Shown: positions 18,827 to 27,921, counted from the stretch's first letter. The stretch: DNA of 64,000 nucleotides from Leptospiraceae bacterium (GCA_025055765.1 JANWWS010000018.1:1-64000), one strand, 5' to 3'. Notes: generated by a model from the sequence alone, not told the origin. Translations and numbers: made by a program.

Positions 18827-19774
18827 TTACTTACCAAGCATTTGCTTAAATTCTTCTGTAAGAGGGGGGACTACCTGAAAGAGGTCATCTACCACTCCAT
18901 AGGTAGCCACTTTAAAGATGGGGGCATCTGGATCCTTATTGATAGCGACAATATACTTAGAGCTACCCATACCTGCCAGGTGTTGGATAGCTCCTGAGAT
19001 GCCCACCGCTATGTATAGCGTGGGGGATACGGTTACTCCCGTTTGCCCCACCTGAAGGGTATGGTCACACCACCCTGCATCCACCACGGCCCGGGTAGCA
19101 CCCATACCAGCCCCCAAGACATCAGCTAGATTTTCGATTAGATATAGATTTTCTGGTCCTTTTATACCCCGGCCGGCAGAAACCACAATGTCAGCTTCTG
19201 TTAAAGAAACGCGAGTGGATTTTTGAGGGATAAAACTAATTTGTCTGGCCTTGACTTTTGACAGATCAAGCTGGCGTTTTTCAAGCTTGCCAGCACCAGG
19301 GTTTTCTTCAATCTTTTGGGAGTTTGGCCTTACCGTAACGACCTGTATGGCTGCTGTGCTCTTTAGCCATACAAAGGCTTTTCCAGAATAAACCGGCTTT
19401 TTAATCTTAATTCTCCCGCCTTCGTTATGGATTTCCACAGCATCGCTTATCACCGCACTATCAAGGAGAGTAGCAAGACGTGCAGAGACATCCCGGCCTG
19501 CCCAGCTGTGGGGTATAAGCACTATCTCATAACCTCCCTCCCGTACGATTTGGGCTGCCATTTGGGACCAGGCCTCTCCGTTGTAATCGGAACTTTCCAC
19601 AGCGTAGATAACCTCAGCCCCATGGCGGGCTACCTCACTTGCCGCAGCCTCCGCTTGGGTGCCCAAGACAAGGGTATGTACTTCACCTAACGATCTACCA
19701 ACACTGGTAATTTCCCGTGTGGCTTTCTTAGGTATGCCGTTTGCAACCTCACCGATGGCTAGGATTTTGGCCAT
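18827..19774 (-). CDS. etfA: Electron transfer flavoprotein alpha subunit
   Basis: 315 residues. The C-terminal FAD-binding domain is clear ([49 protein letters not shown] region, [11 protein letters not shown]). Together with EtfB it carries electrons from acyl-CoA dehydrogenases, one of which is encoded at 43396-44580, to the quinone pool. A strong Shine-Dalgarno (AGGAGG) precedes the ATG; the spacer from etfB is 22 bases. Confidence 0.95.
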   Translation of the reverse strand: MAKILAIGEVANGIPKKATREITSVGRSLGEVHTLVLGTQAEAAASEVARHGAEVIYAVESSDYNGEAWSQMAAQIVREGGYEIVLIPHSWAGRDVSARLATLLDSAVISDAVEIHNEGGRIKIKKPVYSGKAFVWLKSTAAIQVVTVRPNSQKIEENPGAGKLEKRQLDLSKVKARQISFIPQKSTRVSLTEADIVVSAGRGIKGPENLYLIENLADVLGAGMGATRAVVDAGWCDHTLQVGQTGVTVSPTLYIAVGISGAIQHLAGMGSSKYIVAINKDPDAPIFKVATYGVVDDLFQVVPPLTEEFKQMLGK

Positions 19775-19796
19775 ATCTCCTCCTGTATAACAATCG

Positions 19797-20561
19797 TTAT
19801 ATTACCTTGATTTCTTCCCGCAATGCTCTGGCAAGCTCTTTTGCCTTGGCGGCTGGGTCGGCACCATCTATGAAGCGCCCCTGCGGCCTTGGTGGGGGAG
19901 GTTCAAAGCCTAAAATCTCAATGCGAGAAACTGTGCCAAGGCCGAGATCGGCAAAATTTATGACTTCTATGGGTTTTTTCTTCGAGGCCATGATTCCCTT
20001 TAAGGAGGGGTAGCGAGGTTCATTGAGACCTGCATTTGCGGTTATAATAACGGGAAGTGTAGATTCGTATATGGCTTCACCGCCCTCTGCCTCTACATGG
20101 ACGGTGGCCTTTTGCGAGTCTATTTCTACCTTTTTGGCAAAGCTCACCACACCCCAGCCCTTGAGGGTACCCAAAATGAGGGGTACCTGCCCATTGTCCG
20201 AGTCGGAGCCTTGCCTGCCTGCAAGTACCACCTGAAAGTCACGACCCTCAATAGCCTTCGCAATTGCCGAGGCAATGGCAAAAGCATCCAACATTTGGTA
20301 TTGGTCATGTTTAATGTGAATCCCATGGTCGGCTCCCATGGCATAGGCGGTTCGGATGGATTGCTGTACTAGGTCATCGCCAACCGATATGGCGGTTACC
20401 GTACCCCCTGTCTTTTCTTTTATACGGATTGCCTCTTCAAGGGCAATCTCATCGTAGGGGGAGATGATCCACTTTATCCCGGCTTCCTGAACTTTGCCAC
20501 CCGAGACGACTATCTTAGCCTCCGTGTCTGGCACCTGTTTAATTAACACAAGTATATTCAT
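19797..20561 (-). CDS. etfB: Electron transfer flavoprotein beta subunit
   Basis: 254 residues with the AMP-binding segment (VLAGRQGSDSDNGQVP) and the EtfB signature around NEPRYPSLKGIMASKKKP. The ATG at 20561 has AAGGAGG upstream. It follows the ArsR-family gene by 42 bases on the same strand, so it may be in that transcript and under its control. Confidence 0.95.
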   Translation of the reverse strand: MNILVLIKQVPDTEAKIVVSGGKVQEAGIKWIISPYDEIALEEAIRIKEKTGGTVTAISVGDDLVQQSIRTAYAMGADHGIHIKHDQYQMLDAFAIASAIAKAIEGRDFQVVLAGRQGSDSDNGQVPLILGTLKGWGVVSFAKKVEIDSQKATVHVEAEGGEAIYESTLPVIITANAGLNEPRYPSLKGIMASKKKPIEVINFADLGLGTVSRIEILGFEPPPPRPQGRFIDGADPAAKAKELARALREEIKVI

Positions 20562-20603
20562 GAAACCTCCTTCTATCTATCGTAAACACAACAGGCAAAT
20601 AGT

Positions 20604-20990
20604 TTATTCTTTTTCTTTAGGTTCAATACTTTCCACCAGCCGTAAGAGATTTTTGATACTGCGCAGCAAAAAGCGCTGGTTTAAAGAGTAGTAAATTTCT
20701 TTGCCGCGCTTTTCGGCGCGCACTATGCGAGCCTCTCGAAGTACGCGCAGGTGGTGTGAAACGGTGGGGCGGCTTACATTAAAGTAAGCGGCGATGTCAT
20801 TGACAAATAGGGCTCCTTGCCGGCCCAATAAAATGATAATACCCTGGCGTGTCTCATCAGAGAGCGCTCGTAAAACTTGTGTACGGAATAGGTGGATGTC
20901 CTGCCTGTCAACGGTCTTTCTTACCGGCCTCTGCCGGTCTTTCCTCTCAGGTTGGGGTTTATCCGCCCTTGGTAAGTCACGCTCTGCCAT
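20604..20990 (-). CDS. ArsR-family winged-helix repressor
   Basis: The helix-turn-helix core is plain: ALSDETRQGIIILL, FNVSRPTVSHHLRVLREARIV, then the wing KRGKEIYYSLNQ. No ArsR-type CxC metal site is present, so the signal is unknown. The frame opens as far as a GTG at 21101; I chose the ATG at 20990 (128 residues) because the extra part has no family match and overlaps the likely peroxiredoxin promoter. Being first in line before etfB-etfA-thiolase, it may regulate fatty acid oxidation or its divergent neighbour, the peroxiredoxin gene. Confidence 0.8.
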   Translation of the reverse strand: MAERDLPRADKPQPERKDRQRPVRKTVDRQDIHLFRTQVLRALSDETRQGIIILLGRQGALFVNDIAAYFNVSRPTVSHHLRVLREARIVRAEKRGKEIYYSLNQRFLLRSIKNLLRLVESIEPKEKE

Positions 20991-21088
20991 AAGTTTATGG
21001 ACCGGCGGATCTGCCAACCCGTCGATGCGTTTCAACGCGTCTCCATATTGGGAAAGCGGAAAAAGCTGTAAAGCATTTTCGGCGACTA

Positions 21089-21118
21089 TTGACAAAAACA
21101 CTATCTTTGAAATAGAAA
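21089..21118 (+). promoter_or_regulatory. Candidate sigma-70 promoter of the peroxiredoxin gene
   Basis: TTGACA at 21089-21094 and TAGAAA at 21113-21118 are 18 bases apart and face the peroxiredoxin gene. The predicted leader is about 100 bases. Confidence 0.45.
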
Positions 21119-21177
21119 TTTATCCAATATAGCAGAAATTGTGGGAGATTATCGCAATCCAATATATTATACAAATA

Positions 21178-21198
21178 TCCGCCATATTTGGTGGCGGA
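21178..21198 (+). promoter_or_regulatory. Leader hairpin before the peroxiredoxin ribosome site
   Basis: TCCGCCA (21178-21184) pairs perfectly with TGGCGGA (21192-21198) around a 7-base loop, ending about a dozen bases before the GAGGAGGT ribosome site. It could be an operator for the divergent ArsR-type repressor or a 5' stabilising hairpin. Confidence 0.45.
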
Positions 21199-21222
21199 AA
21201 TCCACAGAGTGAGGAGGTAAGT

Positions 21223-21882
21223 ATGTCACTGCAAATTAATGAGGTAGCCCCTGACTTTGAAGCAGAAACAACCCAGGGTAAGATCCGCTTTTACGAATGG
21301 GCGGGGGATAGCTGGGTAATTCTCTTTTCCCATCCCAAGGATTTTACCCCGGTATGCACTACGGAGTTAGGCTACCTAGCCAAACTGGAGGGGGAATTTC
21401 AAAAGCGCAACACAAAGATCTTGGGCCTCTCCGTAGATAAAGTCTCGGATCATGAAAAATGGATCCTGGACATTGAGGAGACCCAGGGCGCAAGACCTCA
21501 CTATCCTATCATAGGGGATTTTGATTTGAAAGTAGCTAAACTCTACCGAATGCTTCCGGCGGATACCCCCGGCACGGCCGAGGGTCGAACCAGTGCCGAC
21601 AATGCGACGGTGCGCACGGTTTATGTAATTGGGCCTGATAAAAAAATCAAGGCCACGATTGCCTATCCCATGAGCTCGGGGCGCAACTTTGATGAGATTT
21701 TGAGGCTCCTAGACAGCTTACAGCTCACTGCTAAGCATAATGTGGCAACCCCCGTAAATTGGCGGCCTGGTGAGGATGTGATTATCCCTCCCTCGGTTAG
21801 TGATGAGGAAGCACGCAAAAAATACCCTCAGGGGTGGCGAACCCTCAAAAGCTACCTGCGAGTGATAAGCCAACCAAGCTAA
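21223..21882 (+). CDS. 1-Cys peroxiredoxin (Prx6 class)
   Basis: 219 residues, reducing hydrogen peroxide and alkyl hydroperoxides. The peroxidatic cysteine is in FTPVCTTE and is the only cysteine in the protein, so no resolving Cys exists: Prx6/1-Cys mechanism. The long C-terminal arm (NWRPGEDVIIPPSV, YPQGWRTLKSYLR) is typical of that class. The ATG at 21223 follows GAGGAGGT by 4 bases; the open frame upstream to 21139 is leader. A rho-independent terminator follows directly. Confidence 0.93.
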   Translation: MSLQINEVAPDFEAETTQGKIRFYEWAGDSWVILFSHPKDFTPVCTTELGYLAKLEGEFQKRNTKILGLSVDKVSDHEKWILDIEETQGARPHYPIIGDFDLKVAKLYRMLPADTPGTAEGRTSADNATVRTVYVIGPDKKIKATIAYPMSSGRNFDEILRLLDSLQLTAKHNVATPVNWRPGEDVIIPPSVSDEEARKKYPQGWRTLKSYLRVISQPS

Positions 21883-21886
21883 GAAA

Positions 21887-21911
21887 CCCCGGGCATTGGC
21901 CCGGGTTTTTT
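21887..21911 (+). terminator. Rho-independent terminator after the peroxiredoxin gene
   Basis: CCCGGGC (21888-21894) pairs with GCCCGGG (21899-21905) around ATTG, followed by six T. Confidence 0.9.
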
Positions 21912-21947
21912 ATTGACCTCTTAGCAAGTTTTCCAAAAATTTAAACT

Positions 21948-22754
21948 GTGACGCAAGGGGCAAAAAGCTTCGCCTATAGGGGATTTCTTTTCTGGCGAGG
22001 CTTCTATACCACGGTAGCCGCCCTGGGAGAATTGAGTTCATTTACTTTCCGCACGTTCTCTTCGCTATTTCGCATGAAGTTATCCCATTTGAGTGCTTTT
22101 AGTCGCGTAGTCATTAACCAAATACGCTTTACGGGCTCTCAGGCCCTTCCTTTAATTTCCCTTATTGCCTTGCTTTTGGGAGGTGGAACCATCATACAAG
22201 CAGTTACTTTTCTACCAAGAGTTGGAAGAGAAGATTTTCTAGGAAATCTCTTGAAACTTGTCATTGTCAGGGAACTGGGACCCTTAATTACAGCCATTAT
22301 TGTCCTGACCCGCTCGGGCTCAGCCATTGCCTCTGAGCTGGCCACACAAAAACTACACCGTGAAATCGAAGCTTTAGAACTCATGGGCATCAACACGCAT
22401 ATGCTTATGGTCCTACCCCGAGTTATTGCTGGTTTTGTGGCAGTTAATATTCTAGTGGTGTATTTTGACTTTATTGCTTTCGTGGGTGGGTATGCGATAG
22501 CCTACATGGTATCTGCCTTTCCCTTTGAAAGTTTTTTAGAAAACCTTATACGCTCCCTTTCTATGGAAGATTTGTTATCTTCGTTAAGTAAGGCCACTAT
22601 CTTAGGTATAAGTATACCCCTCTTGTGCAGCTTTTATGGGCTTAAGCCTGAGACACTTTTCGAGATACCCATTTTTGTCTCGCGAGCGGTGGTGCGTAGC
22701 CTAATTGTGGTCTTCTCGGCTAACGCCCTATTATCGGTAATTTTTTATCTTTAA
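21948..22754 (+). CDS. MlaE/YrbE-like ABC transporter permease
   Basis: 268 residues from a GTG start, with five or six hydrophobic helices. The MlaE-family core is clear: VRELGPLITAIIVLTRSGSAIASELATQ, then IEALELMGI and LPRVIAGF. These permeases move phospholipids between membranes with an MlaF-type ATPase and an MCE protein; neither is adjacent here. TTGACC at 21913 could be a -35 just after the upstream terminator. It is 6 bases ahead of the E2 gene and may be cotranscribed with it. Confidence 0.85.
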   Translation: MTQGAKSFAYRGFLFWRGFYTTVAALGELSSFTFRTFSSLFRMKLSHLSAFSRVVINQIRFTGSQALPLISLIALLLGGGTIIQAVTFLPRVGREDFLGNLLKLVIVRELGPLITAIIVLTRSGSAIASELATQKLHREIEALELMGINTHMLMVLPRVIAGFVAVNILVVYFDFIAFVGGYAIAYMVSAFPFESFLENLIRSLSMEDLLSSLSKATILGISIPLLCSFYGLKPETLFEIPIFVSRAVVRSLIVVFSANALLSVIFYL

Positions 22755-22760
22755 GGTCTT

Positions 22761-24032
22761 ATGGCAGAGATCATTGAAATGACACAGCTTTCCCCAACTA
22801 TGACAGAGGGGATTTTAGTGGAATGGCTAAAAAAAGAGGGGGACCTTGTAAAACCAGGTGATCCTCTGGCCTCTGTGGAAACCGACAAGGCGGTCATGGA
22901 GCTTGAGAGCTTTGAGGAGGGAATTCTCCTAGCTCATCTTGCTAAGAAAGGGGATCACCTACCCGTAGGAGCTCCTGTGGCCATCGTCGGCAGAGCCGGC
23001 GACGATATAACCCCCTTGCTAGAAAGAGCAAAAAATTTCAGGCCAGATCTTAAAAAAGCAGAGTCTAAGCCAGAGCAGCCACGAGAAGAGCCAGCTCCCA
23101 GTCCGGTTCCCACGGTTGTAGAAGCTCCCGAAAGCGTGACAGATGGCGTCTTGCGAGGGCGTGTGAAAATTTCGCCTCTGGCACGGCAAATGGCTCAAAA
23201 ATATGGTTTAGATATTACCACTCTTAAGGGTACAGGTCCTGGTGGTCGCATAATACGGCGCGACATCGAAAAAGCTCTGCAAGAAAGACCCCAGCAAGTT
23301 ATTGGGGCTTTTTCTCGCAAGGCTGATGTTGTAAAGCCGCTATCTATGATGCGGCAAGTGATTGCCAAAAGACTGTCTGATAGCAAAAGCCAGGTGCCGC
23401 ATTTTTACTTAACTCGAAAGGTTGTCGTATCCAAACTAGTACAACTGAGGGAGGAAACCAATAAGACCCTGCAACTTCTAAAAGACCGGGGGGAACTTTT
23501 ACCCTATTACCCAGAAAAAGTGAGCTTAAATGACTATATCATAAGAGCCTGTGCCTTAGCTTTGAAGATCCATCCAGAGGTAAATGCGCAATGGGGGGGT
23601 GATAAACTTATCCTGAAGGGCAATATCGATATAGGGGTAGCGGTAGCCATGGAAGATGGACTTTTAACCCCCATCGTGCGCAATGCAGATGAAAAAAGTC
23701 TTTTTGCCATATCAATTGAGGTAAAAAATCTAGCCGAAAAGGCTCGTAAACGTAAGCTTCAAAGCGAAGAGTATACCGGTGGCAGCTTTACCATCTCGAA
23801 CTTAGGTATGTATGGTATCGATTACTTTCAGGCCATTATCAATGCACCTGAAGCAGCTCTTCTAGCGGTAGGCAAAACGAAAACTGAGCCTGTCTTTAAC
23901 GGCACAAATTTTATCCCACAAGAGATTCTCACCGTAACTTTGAGCTGTGACCACAGAGTGGTTGACGGGGCAAAGGGTGCGGAATTTTTGCAAACTCTTA
24001 GTTTTCTTCTGGAAAATCCTCAATTACTGTAG
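22761..24032 (+). CDS. 2-oxoacid dehydrogenase E2 (dihydrolipoamide acyltransferase, likely pyruvate)
   Basis: 423 residues. The N-terminal lipoyl domain has the lipoylated Lys43 in ETDKAVME; a Pro/Glu-rich linker follows; the E1/E3-binding domain is at about 134-170 (ISPLARQMAQKYGLD, GTGPGGRIIRRDI); the catalytic domain ends with DHRVVDG (397-403). The layout and the MTQLSPTMTEG opening favour pyruvate dehydrogenase E2. E1 and E3 are not in the window. Confidence 0.9.
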   Translation: MAEIIEMTQLSPTMTEGILVEWLKKEGDLVKPGDPLASVETDKAVMELESFEEGILLAHLAKKGDHLPVGAPVAIVGRAGDDITPLLERAKNFRPDLKKAESKPEQPREEPAPSPVPTVVEAPESVTDGVLRGRVKISPLARQMAQKYGLDITTLKGTGPGGRIIRRDIEKALQERPQQVIGAFSRKADVVKPLSMMRQVIAKRLSDSKSQVPHFYLTRKVVVSKLVQLREETNKTLQLLKDRGELLPYYPEKVSLNDYIIRACALALKIHPEVNAQWGGDKLILKGNIDIGVAVAMEDGLLTPIVRNADEKSLFAISIEVKNLAEKARKRKLQSEEYTGGSFTISNLGMYGIDYFQAIINAPEAALLAVGKTKTEPVFNGTNFIPQEILTVTLSCDHRVVDGAKGAEFLQTLSFLLENPQLL

Positions 24033-24040
24033 AGGTAATT

Positions 24041-24724
24041 ATGCGCTTCATTGTTTTCCGTCATGCGCCCGCGGAGGGGCTAGGTAGTATCGCACATTGG
24101 CTAGACTTAAAAGGACATACTTATTTTTACGTCGATTTGTTTCGCCAGCAAAACCCCCCTCCTGCACTTGTGTTAAACTATGACGGCTTAATTTTAATGG
24201 GGGGGCCACAATCCGTCAATGACACGAAGACCTATCCAGAAGTAGCGCACACCCTACGCGCGGCTCAACTTTTTCTCTCTGCCAGAAAACCCATTTTGGG
24301 GATTTGTCTTGGAGCCCAAGCTATAGCAAAAGCCCTTGGGGCAAAAGTGTACCAATCGGCCTTTGAATTTGGCTTTCAAAAGGTGAAGGTCCATCCACAC
24401 GAAATGACGGAAGGACTTGGTGAGGTCCTGGAATGTTTTCAATGGCATGGCGAAAATTTTGAGCTCCCCCAAGGTGCCACGAAACTTTTTAGTGGTGATG
24501 TGGTGGCAAACCAAGGCTTTGCCTGGGAAAAAGCTCTTGCCATGCAATTCCACATGGAACTAAATGAGGGACTTTACGAAGCTTGGCGCGAGGAGTTAAA
24601 GCGGGAAAAGCGAGATGACCTCCTGACACGAATGCCTCCTCGAGAAGATGCTCTGCGCCGTTTGAAATCAATGGAGTCGATGCTTGTAAAACTTTTAGAC
24701 AACTGGTTGGCTTGCGCGACGTAG
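24041..24724 (+). CDS. Class I glutamine amidotransferase
   Basis: 227 residues, a stand-alone GATase1 like GMP-synthase-related amidotransferases. It has the nucleophile Cys89 in GICLGAQ, the oxyanion region LMGGPQSV, and the FHMEL histidine/glutamate. No synthetase domain is attached. The start is 8 bases after the E2 gene. Its last 30 bases overlap the convergent HATPase gene. Acceptor substrate unknown. Confidence 0.85.
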   Translation: MRFIVFRHAPAEGLGSIAHWLDLKGHTYFYVDLFRQQNPPPALVLNYDGLILMGGPQSVNDTKTYPEVAHTLRAAQLFLSARKPILGICLGAQAIAKALGAKVYQSAFEFGFQKVKVHPHEMTEGLGEVLECFQWHGENFELPQGATKLFSGDVVANQGFAWEKALAMQFHMELNEGLYEAWREELKREKRDDLLTRMPPREDALRRLKSMESMLVKLLDNWLACAT

Positions 24725-25387
24725 ACGTTCGGGAATATATTTGTCATGGAGCGGAAATTCAACCTTGGCAATGGTGCTATCCCGGTAATTGGAACGGATG
24801 GTGAAGAGGTGGGGATCAATGCCCTGTGCCTTTAATAGCATAGTAACAAGTACAATACCCATCCCTGCCCCCTCGGAGCTGTCTCCCCCCTCTAGGAAAA
24901 ACTGAGCAATATCATCATATTTCATTGATTTGGCAAATTTAGCTCGAATACGTACATCCTCTTTGGGAGAAATAGGCCGGTTGTTAATTACCTCTACAAT
25001 AAGTCTATCTGGATTATAGTCAAAGACGATATCTACATAGAGTTTTTTATCACGGGCTTTCAGAGCATATTCTAATACCCATGATTCGCTAAGGTTTTCC
25101 TTGAAAACAGCCATGCCTTTTTCGTATTCCTGATCGTCATCCATATTGAGACCCAATTCCCAAAAAAGGATGTGTTTAATGTTGGCCTTTGCTCCATTAA
25201 TAGCCAATTCCTTAACAGCAGTATAAACAGGTCCTTGTAAATCAGGCCGATTATATTTATTTAAAATGGTGGAGGTGATGAAGTTTAAAGCCTCTTCGGT
25301 CGCAGGTAATATTGCATATGCTCTTATCTTTATTGGTCTAAGCTGCTCTATGGCCTTCTCTAACTGCCTATATATATCTTGGGACAT
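24695..25387 (-). CDS. HATPase (GHKL) domain protein, possible anti-sigma/serine kinase
   Basis: 230 soluble residues. The N-box is VKELAINGAKAN (about 57-68) and the G-box is EGAGMGIVLVTMLL (about 171-184); no histidine phospho-acceptor, receiver or transmembrane domain is present. That fits an RsbW/SpoIIAB-like kinase or a free-standing ATP-binding partner. The SpoIIE phosphatases at 2957-8228 would be natural opposites in such a switch, but that link is inference. Confidence 0.75.
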   Translation of the reverse strand: MSQDIYRQLEKAIEQLRPIKIRAYAILPATEEALNFITSTILNKYNRPDLQGPVYTAVKELAINGAKANIKHILFWELGLNMDDDQEYEKGMAVFKENLSESWVLEYALKARDKKLYVDIVFDYNPDRLIVEVINNRPISPKEDVRIRAKFAKSMKYDDIAQFFLEGGDSSEGAGMGIVLVTMLLKAQGIDPHLFTIRSNYRDSTIAKVEFPLHDKYIPERLRRASQPVV

Positions 25388-25489
25388 TGAAGTTTAGCCT
25401 TTTTCGGAATTATTTAAAATATGTCAAGGGATTTTTTGCCAACATGAATTTCGCGCTCTCCTTTTACGAAAACTCCTGGGGCATTTCAC

Positions 25490-25520
25490 TTGACAATTCG
25501 CTTGGCCCTACCATTCTAAT
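25490..25520 (+). promoter_or_regulatory. Candidate promoter of the UbiB-type gene
   Basis: TTGACA at 25490-25495, then ATTCTA/TCTAAT 17-19 bases later (25513-25520), only 3 bases before the ATG. If used, the transcript would be almost leaderless. Confidence 0.4.
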
Positions 25521-25522
25521 CT

Positions 25523-27226
25523 ATGCCTTTACGTTTCTATAATGAGCTGCGCCGGGCCTGGGCCGTAAATAATGCTATTGTTGACCTTGCCTTAGATGTC
25601 TTTATATCGCGGCTATACCAACAGAAGGGTCTTGGCCACAGAAGCTTAATAAAAAGAATTGCTGCGGGGCTTATCCGCCGGATGTTGCGGCGGCAAAAAA
25701 CGAGGGCTCCCTTTCCTGTCCAATTTCGCCGAACCTTAGAGAATCTGGGACCGACTTATGTAAAATTAGGCCAGATTTTGTCACTTCGGGAAGATATGCT
25801 CCCAGAGAGAATTTGCCGCGAGTTGCGTAAATTGCAAAACCAGGTGCCGCCTATCTCGTTTCGTGAGGTAAAACAAGTTATTGAGACAGAATTCCAATTA
25901 CCATTATCCATGATTTTTGCCGAGTTTGAACCAGAACCCATTGCTGCTGCTTCTTTGGCGCAGGCCCATTTTGCACGCCTAAAAAGTGGGGAGCGGGTTG
26001 TGGTAAAGGTACAACGTCCTGGAATCCAGCGACTAATCATAGATGATATCAATATCATGAGGCGACTCGCAGCTATTATGGAAAAAATCCCTGGCCTAAG
26101 AGATTACCGACCGGCTCACTTTGTAGAGGAATTTGCAAGCTATACCATGAGGGAGCTTGACTTCACCCAAGAAGGTAAACACGCAGATACCTTTAGACAA
26201 AATTTTGCCGACTGGCCTAATGTGGTCTTCCCAAAAATTTTCTGGAAGTATACCTCGCGGCGTGTGCTCACTATGGAGTACATAGAAGGAATAAAACCCG
26301 ATGATGAGCAAAAAATAAAATCACTTGGAATTGATGGAAAAAAAATAGCAGAGCTAGGCGCACGTGCTATTATTAAAATGCTATTTGTTGATGGTTTTTT
26401 TCATGGGGATCCCCACCCAGGCAATATGATGATCATAGGCAAAGACAAGATAGGCTTTATCGATTTGGGGATGATAGGCTCTTTTTCTCCGGAAACACGC
26501 CGAAACATGTTTTTGTACTACTATTTCATGGTCATTAGGGAATTCGAACATGCGACGCGCTTTTTGGTAAACCTAACTGAACCCGGTCCACAAGCAGATG
26601 AAGAAGGGTTTCGTCGCGAGCTTGCTGAGGCTATAAAACAGTGGTCTTCAGCTGCAAATTTCAAACAATATTCTATGGGAAGGCTTATTTTTGACACCAT
26701 GAATATCGGTGCCCGCTACCAACTTTATTTCCATGGGGATTTAGTACTGTCCTCAAAAGCCATCATTACTATTGAAGCGGTGGGGGCCATACTTTATCCC
26801 GAAATGGACCTTTCCGAAATCTCGCGACCCATGATGGAAGAAATCTTCCGCAGCCAGCTCTCCCCGAGCCGTTTTACCCAATCTTTGCTTAAAGCCTTAC
26901 CTGATTACCTCGAGTTTCTTGAAAATCTACCCAAGACCATATTGAAAGCCACAGAAATTGTCTCCGAAGGAAAGCTACAGATCAACTATCTGCCAGATAA
27001 TACAGTAAAAGATAAGAAACCACAGCGCCGTGACCAATATATCCCTGTTTTGTCTTTGGCAGCAATACTTGCCGGTGCTATTCTTGCTGTGCATCCACAA
27101 AGTCCCGGTCCCGTTGTGGGTGATTTTTTCATATTCACTGGGATGCCCCTTTTGGCACTTTTGTTTTTAGGAGGGGGATTTCTAATAGGACTTTTGGGGC
27201 TTTTCAAGAGCAAGAATCCATCTTAA
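25523..27226 (+). CDS. ABC1/UbiB-family atypical kinase
   Basis: 567 residues. It has the family KxGQ motif (YVKLGQILSLR), the alanine-rich loop AAASLAQAH in place of a glycine loop, the lysine of VVVKVQRPG, ELDFTQEG, HGDPHPGN and IDLGMIG. The C-terminus has two membrane helices. UbiB-type proteins support quinone synthesis or lipid homeostasis. No Shine-Dalgarno precedes the ATG at 25523. Confidence 0.9.
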   Translation: MPLRFYNELRRAWAVNNAIVDLALDVFISRLYQQKGLGHRSLIKRIAAGLIRRMLRRQKTRAPFPVQFRRTLENLGPTYVKLGQILSLREDMLPERICRELRKLQNQVPPISFREVKQVIETEFQLPLSMIFAEFEPEPIAAASLAQAHFARLKSGERVVVKVQRPGIQRLIIDDINIMRRLAAIMEKIPGLRDYRPAHFVEEFASYTMRELDFTQEGKHADTFRQNFADWPNVVFPKIFWKYTSRRVLTMEYIEGIKPDDEQKIKSLGIDGKKIAELGARAIIKMLFVDGFFHGDPHPGNMMIIGKDKIGFIDLGMIGSFSPETRRNMFLYYYFMVIREFEHATRFLVNLTEPGPQADEEGFRRELAEAIKQWSSAANFKQYSMGRLIFDTMNIGARYQLYFHGDLVLSSKAIITIEAVGAILYPEMDLSEISRPMMEEIFRSQLSPSRFTQSLLKALPDYLEFLENLPKTILKATEIVSEGKLQINYLPDNTVKDKKPQRRDQYIPVLSLAAILAGAILAVHPQSPGPVVGDFFIFTGMPLLALLFLGGGFLIGLLGLFKSKNPS

Positions 27227-27921
27227 AGTACAAATGGGAAATTTCCTAACACTCAAGCATGCTGGGGAGATTTACCACCCTACAAAATTTTTTGTGTGGG
27301 GCCTTCGCTTGTGGGATTAGTTTTCGCATTATGCCAATACGATAATGATTTTTTCTCGCCTCATGTAATCACGCTGATGGCGTCCTAGCTTTCCTTTTCA
27401 GAGCTTAGAATGTATACTCGGCTTTTGCCCCCGTGGGATAAGGTAATTTTGCTTTTCTCTCAAGCTCCAAAACAAAAGCACCACAGCGTGGTTTTTTGAG
27501 GTGCTTGGGATTAAATTTAAAGAAGTATTTTTGGATAAAATTGCTGCCACCTGAAGTTTCGTGCACTAGCGTCGCACCTTGTTACTCCACAAATCGTTCA
27601 AAGCAAGCTAGTAAATCCCAAATCCTCTTCCTGCCTGTTATGTGCCTTTTCTCTATTTGGGATTTGTCACCCTTATGGCGACGCAATAAACAGCCTGGCC
27701 TTGTTGTTAATTTCGACTGCTGCTGATTTGATTTTATTGGAATTCTCGCAATTTAGAGTTTCGTTTTCGAGGGAATTTTAATTTCCCTACTTTTTTGATT
27801 ATAGTGCTCTTAAGTCAAAATTCGCAGCTAATCTTAATGCGTCTTTGGGTATGTCTACGAGGTTTCGAGAAATTGGCCAGTTAAGTTCTTGACAGTATGG
27901 TTTTCGAGTTCACATCAAACC
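27227..27921. other. 695-base gap without a credible gene, rich in inverted repeats
   Basis: The longest non-coding stretch in this compact window. Open frames inside (for example 27496-27726) are short, cysteine-rich in an unnatural way and match nothing I recognise. Structures seen are ACCAC-AGC-GTGGT followed by six T (27479-27497), GCGTCGC/GCGACGC (27569-27575 with 27678-27684), ACTAGC/GCTAGT (27565-27570 with 27607-27612), and an 11-base perfect inverted repeat (27613-27623 with 27655-27665). I see no tmRNA, RNase P, SRP or known riboswitch core. A structured RNA or a decayed gene is possible. Confidence 0.5.
27613..27665 (+). repeat. 11-base perfect inverted repeat in the non-coding gap
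   Basis: AAATCCCAAAT at 27613-27623 pairs with ATTTGGGATTT at 27655-27665 around 31 bases. It nests inside the GCGTCGC/GCGACGC pairing (27569-27575 with 27678-27684), so a multi-stem RNA fold is plausible. Confidence 0.7.

Noticed and set aside
27479-27507. Hairpin followed by T run as the terminator of the UbiB-type gene
   Set aside because: The stem is only 5 bases and lies 250 bases past the stop; not strong enough to call.
27496-27726. 76-codon open frame in the non-coding gap
   Set aside because: No ribosome site, odd composition and it runs through inverted repeats; no recognisable domain.
27889-27921. Upstream TTG start for gatC
   Set aside because: The TTG is the beginning of a TTGACA and the residues added do not match GatC.
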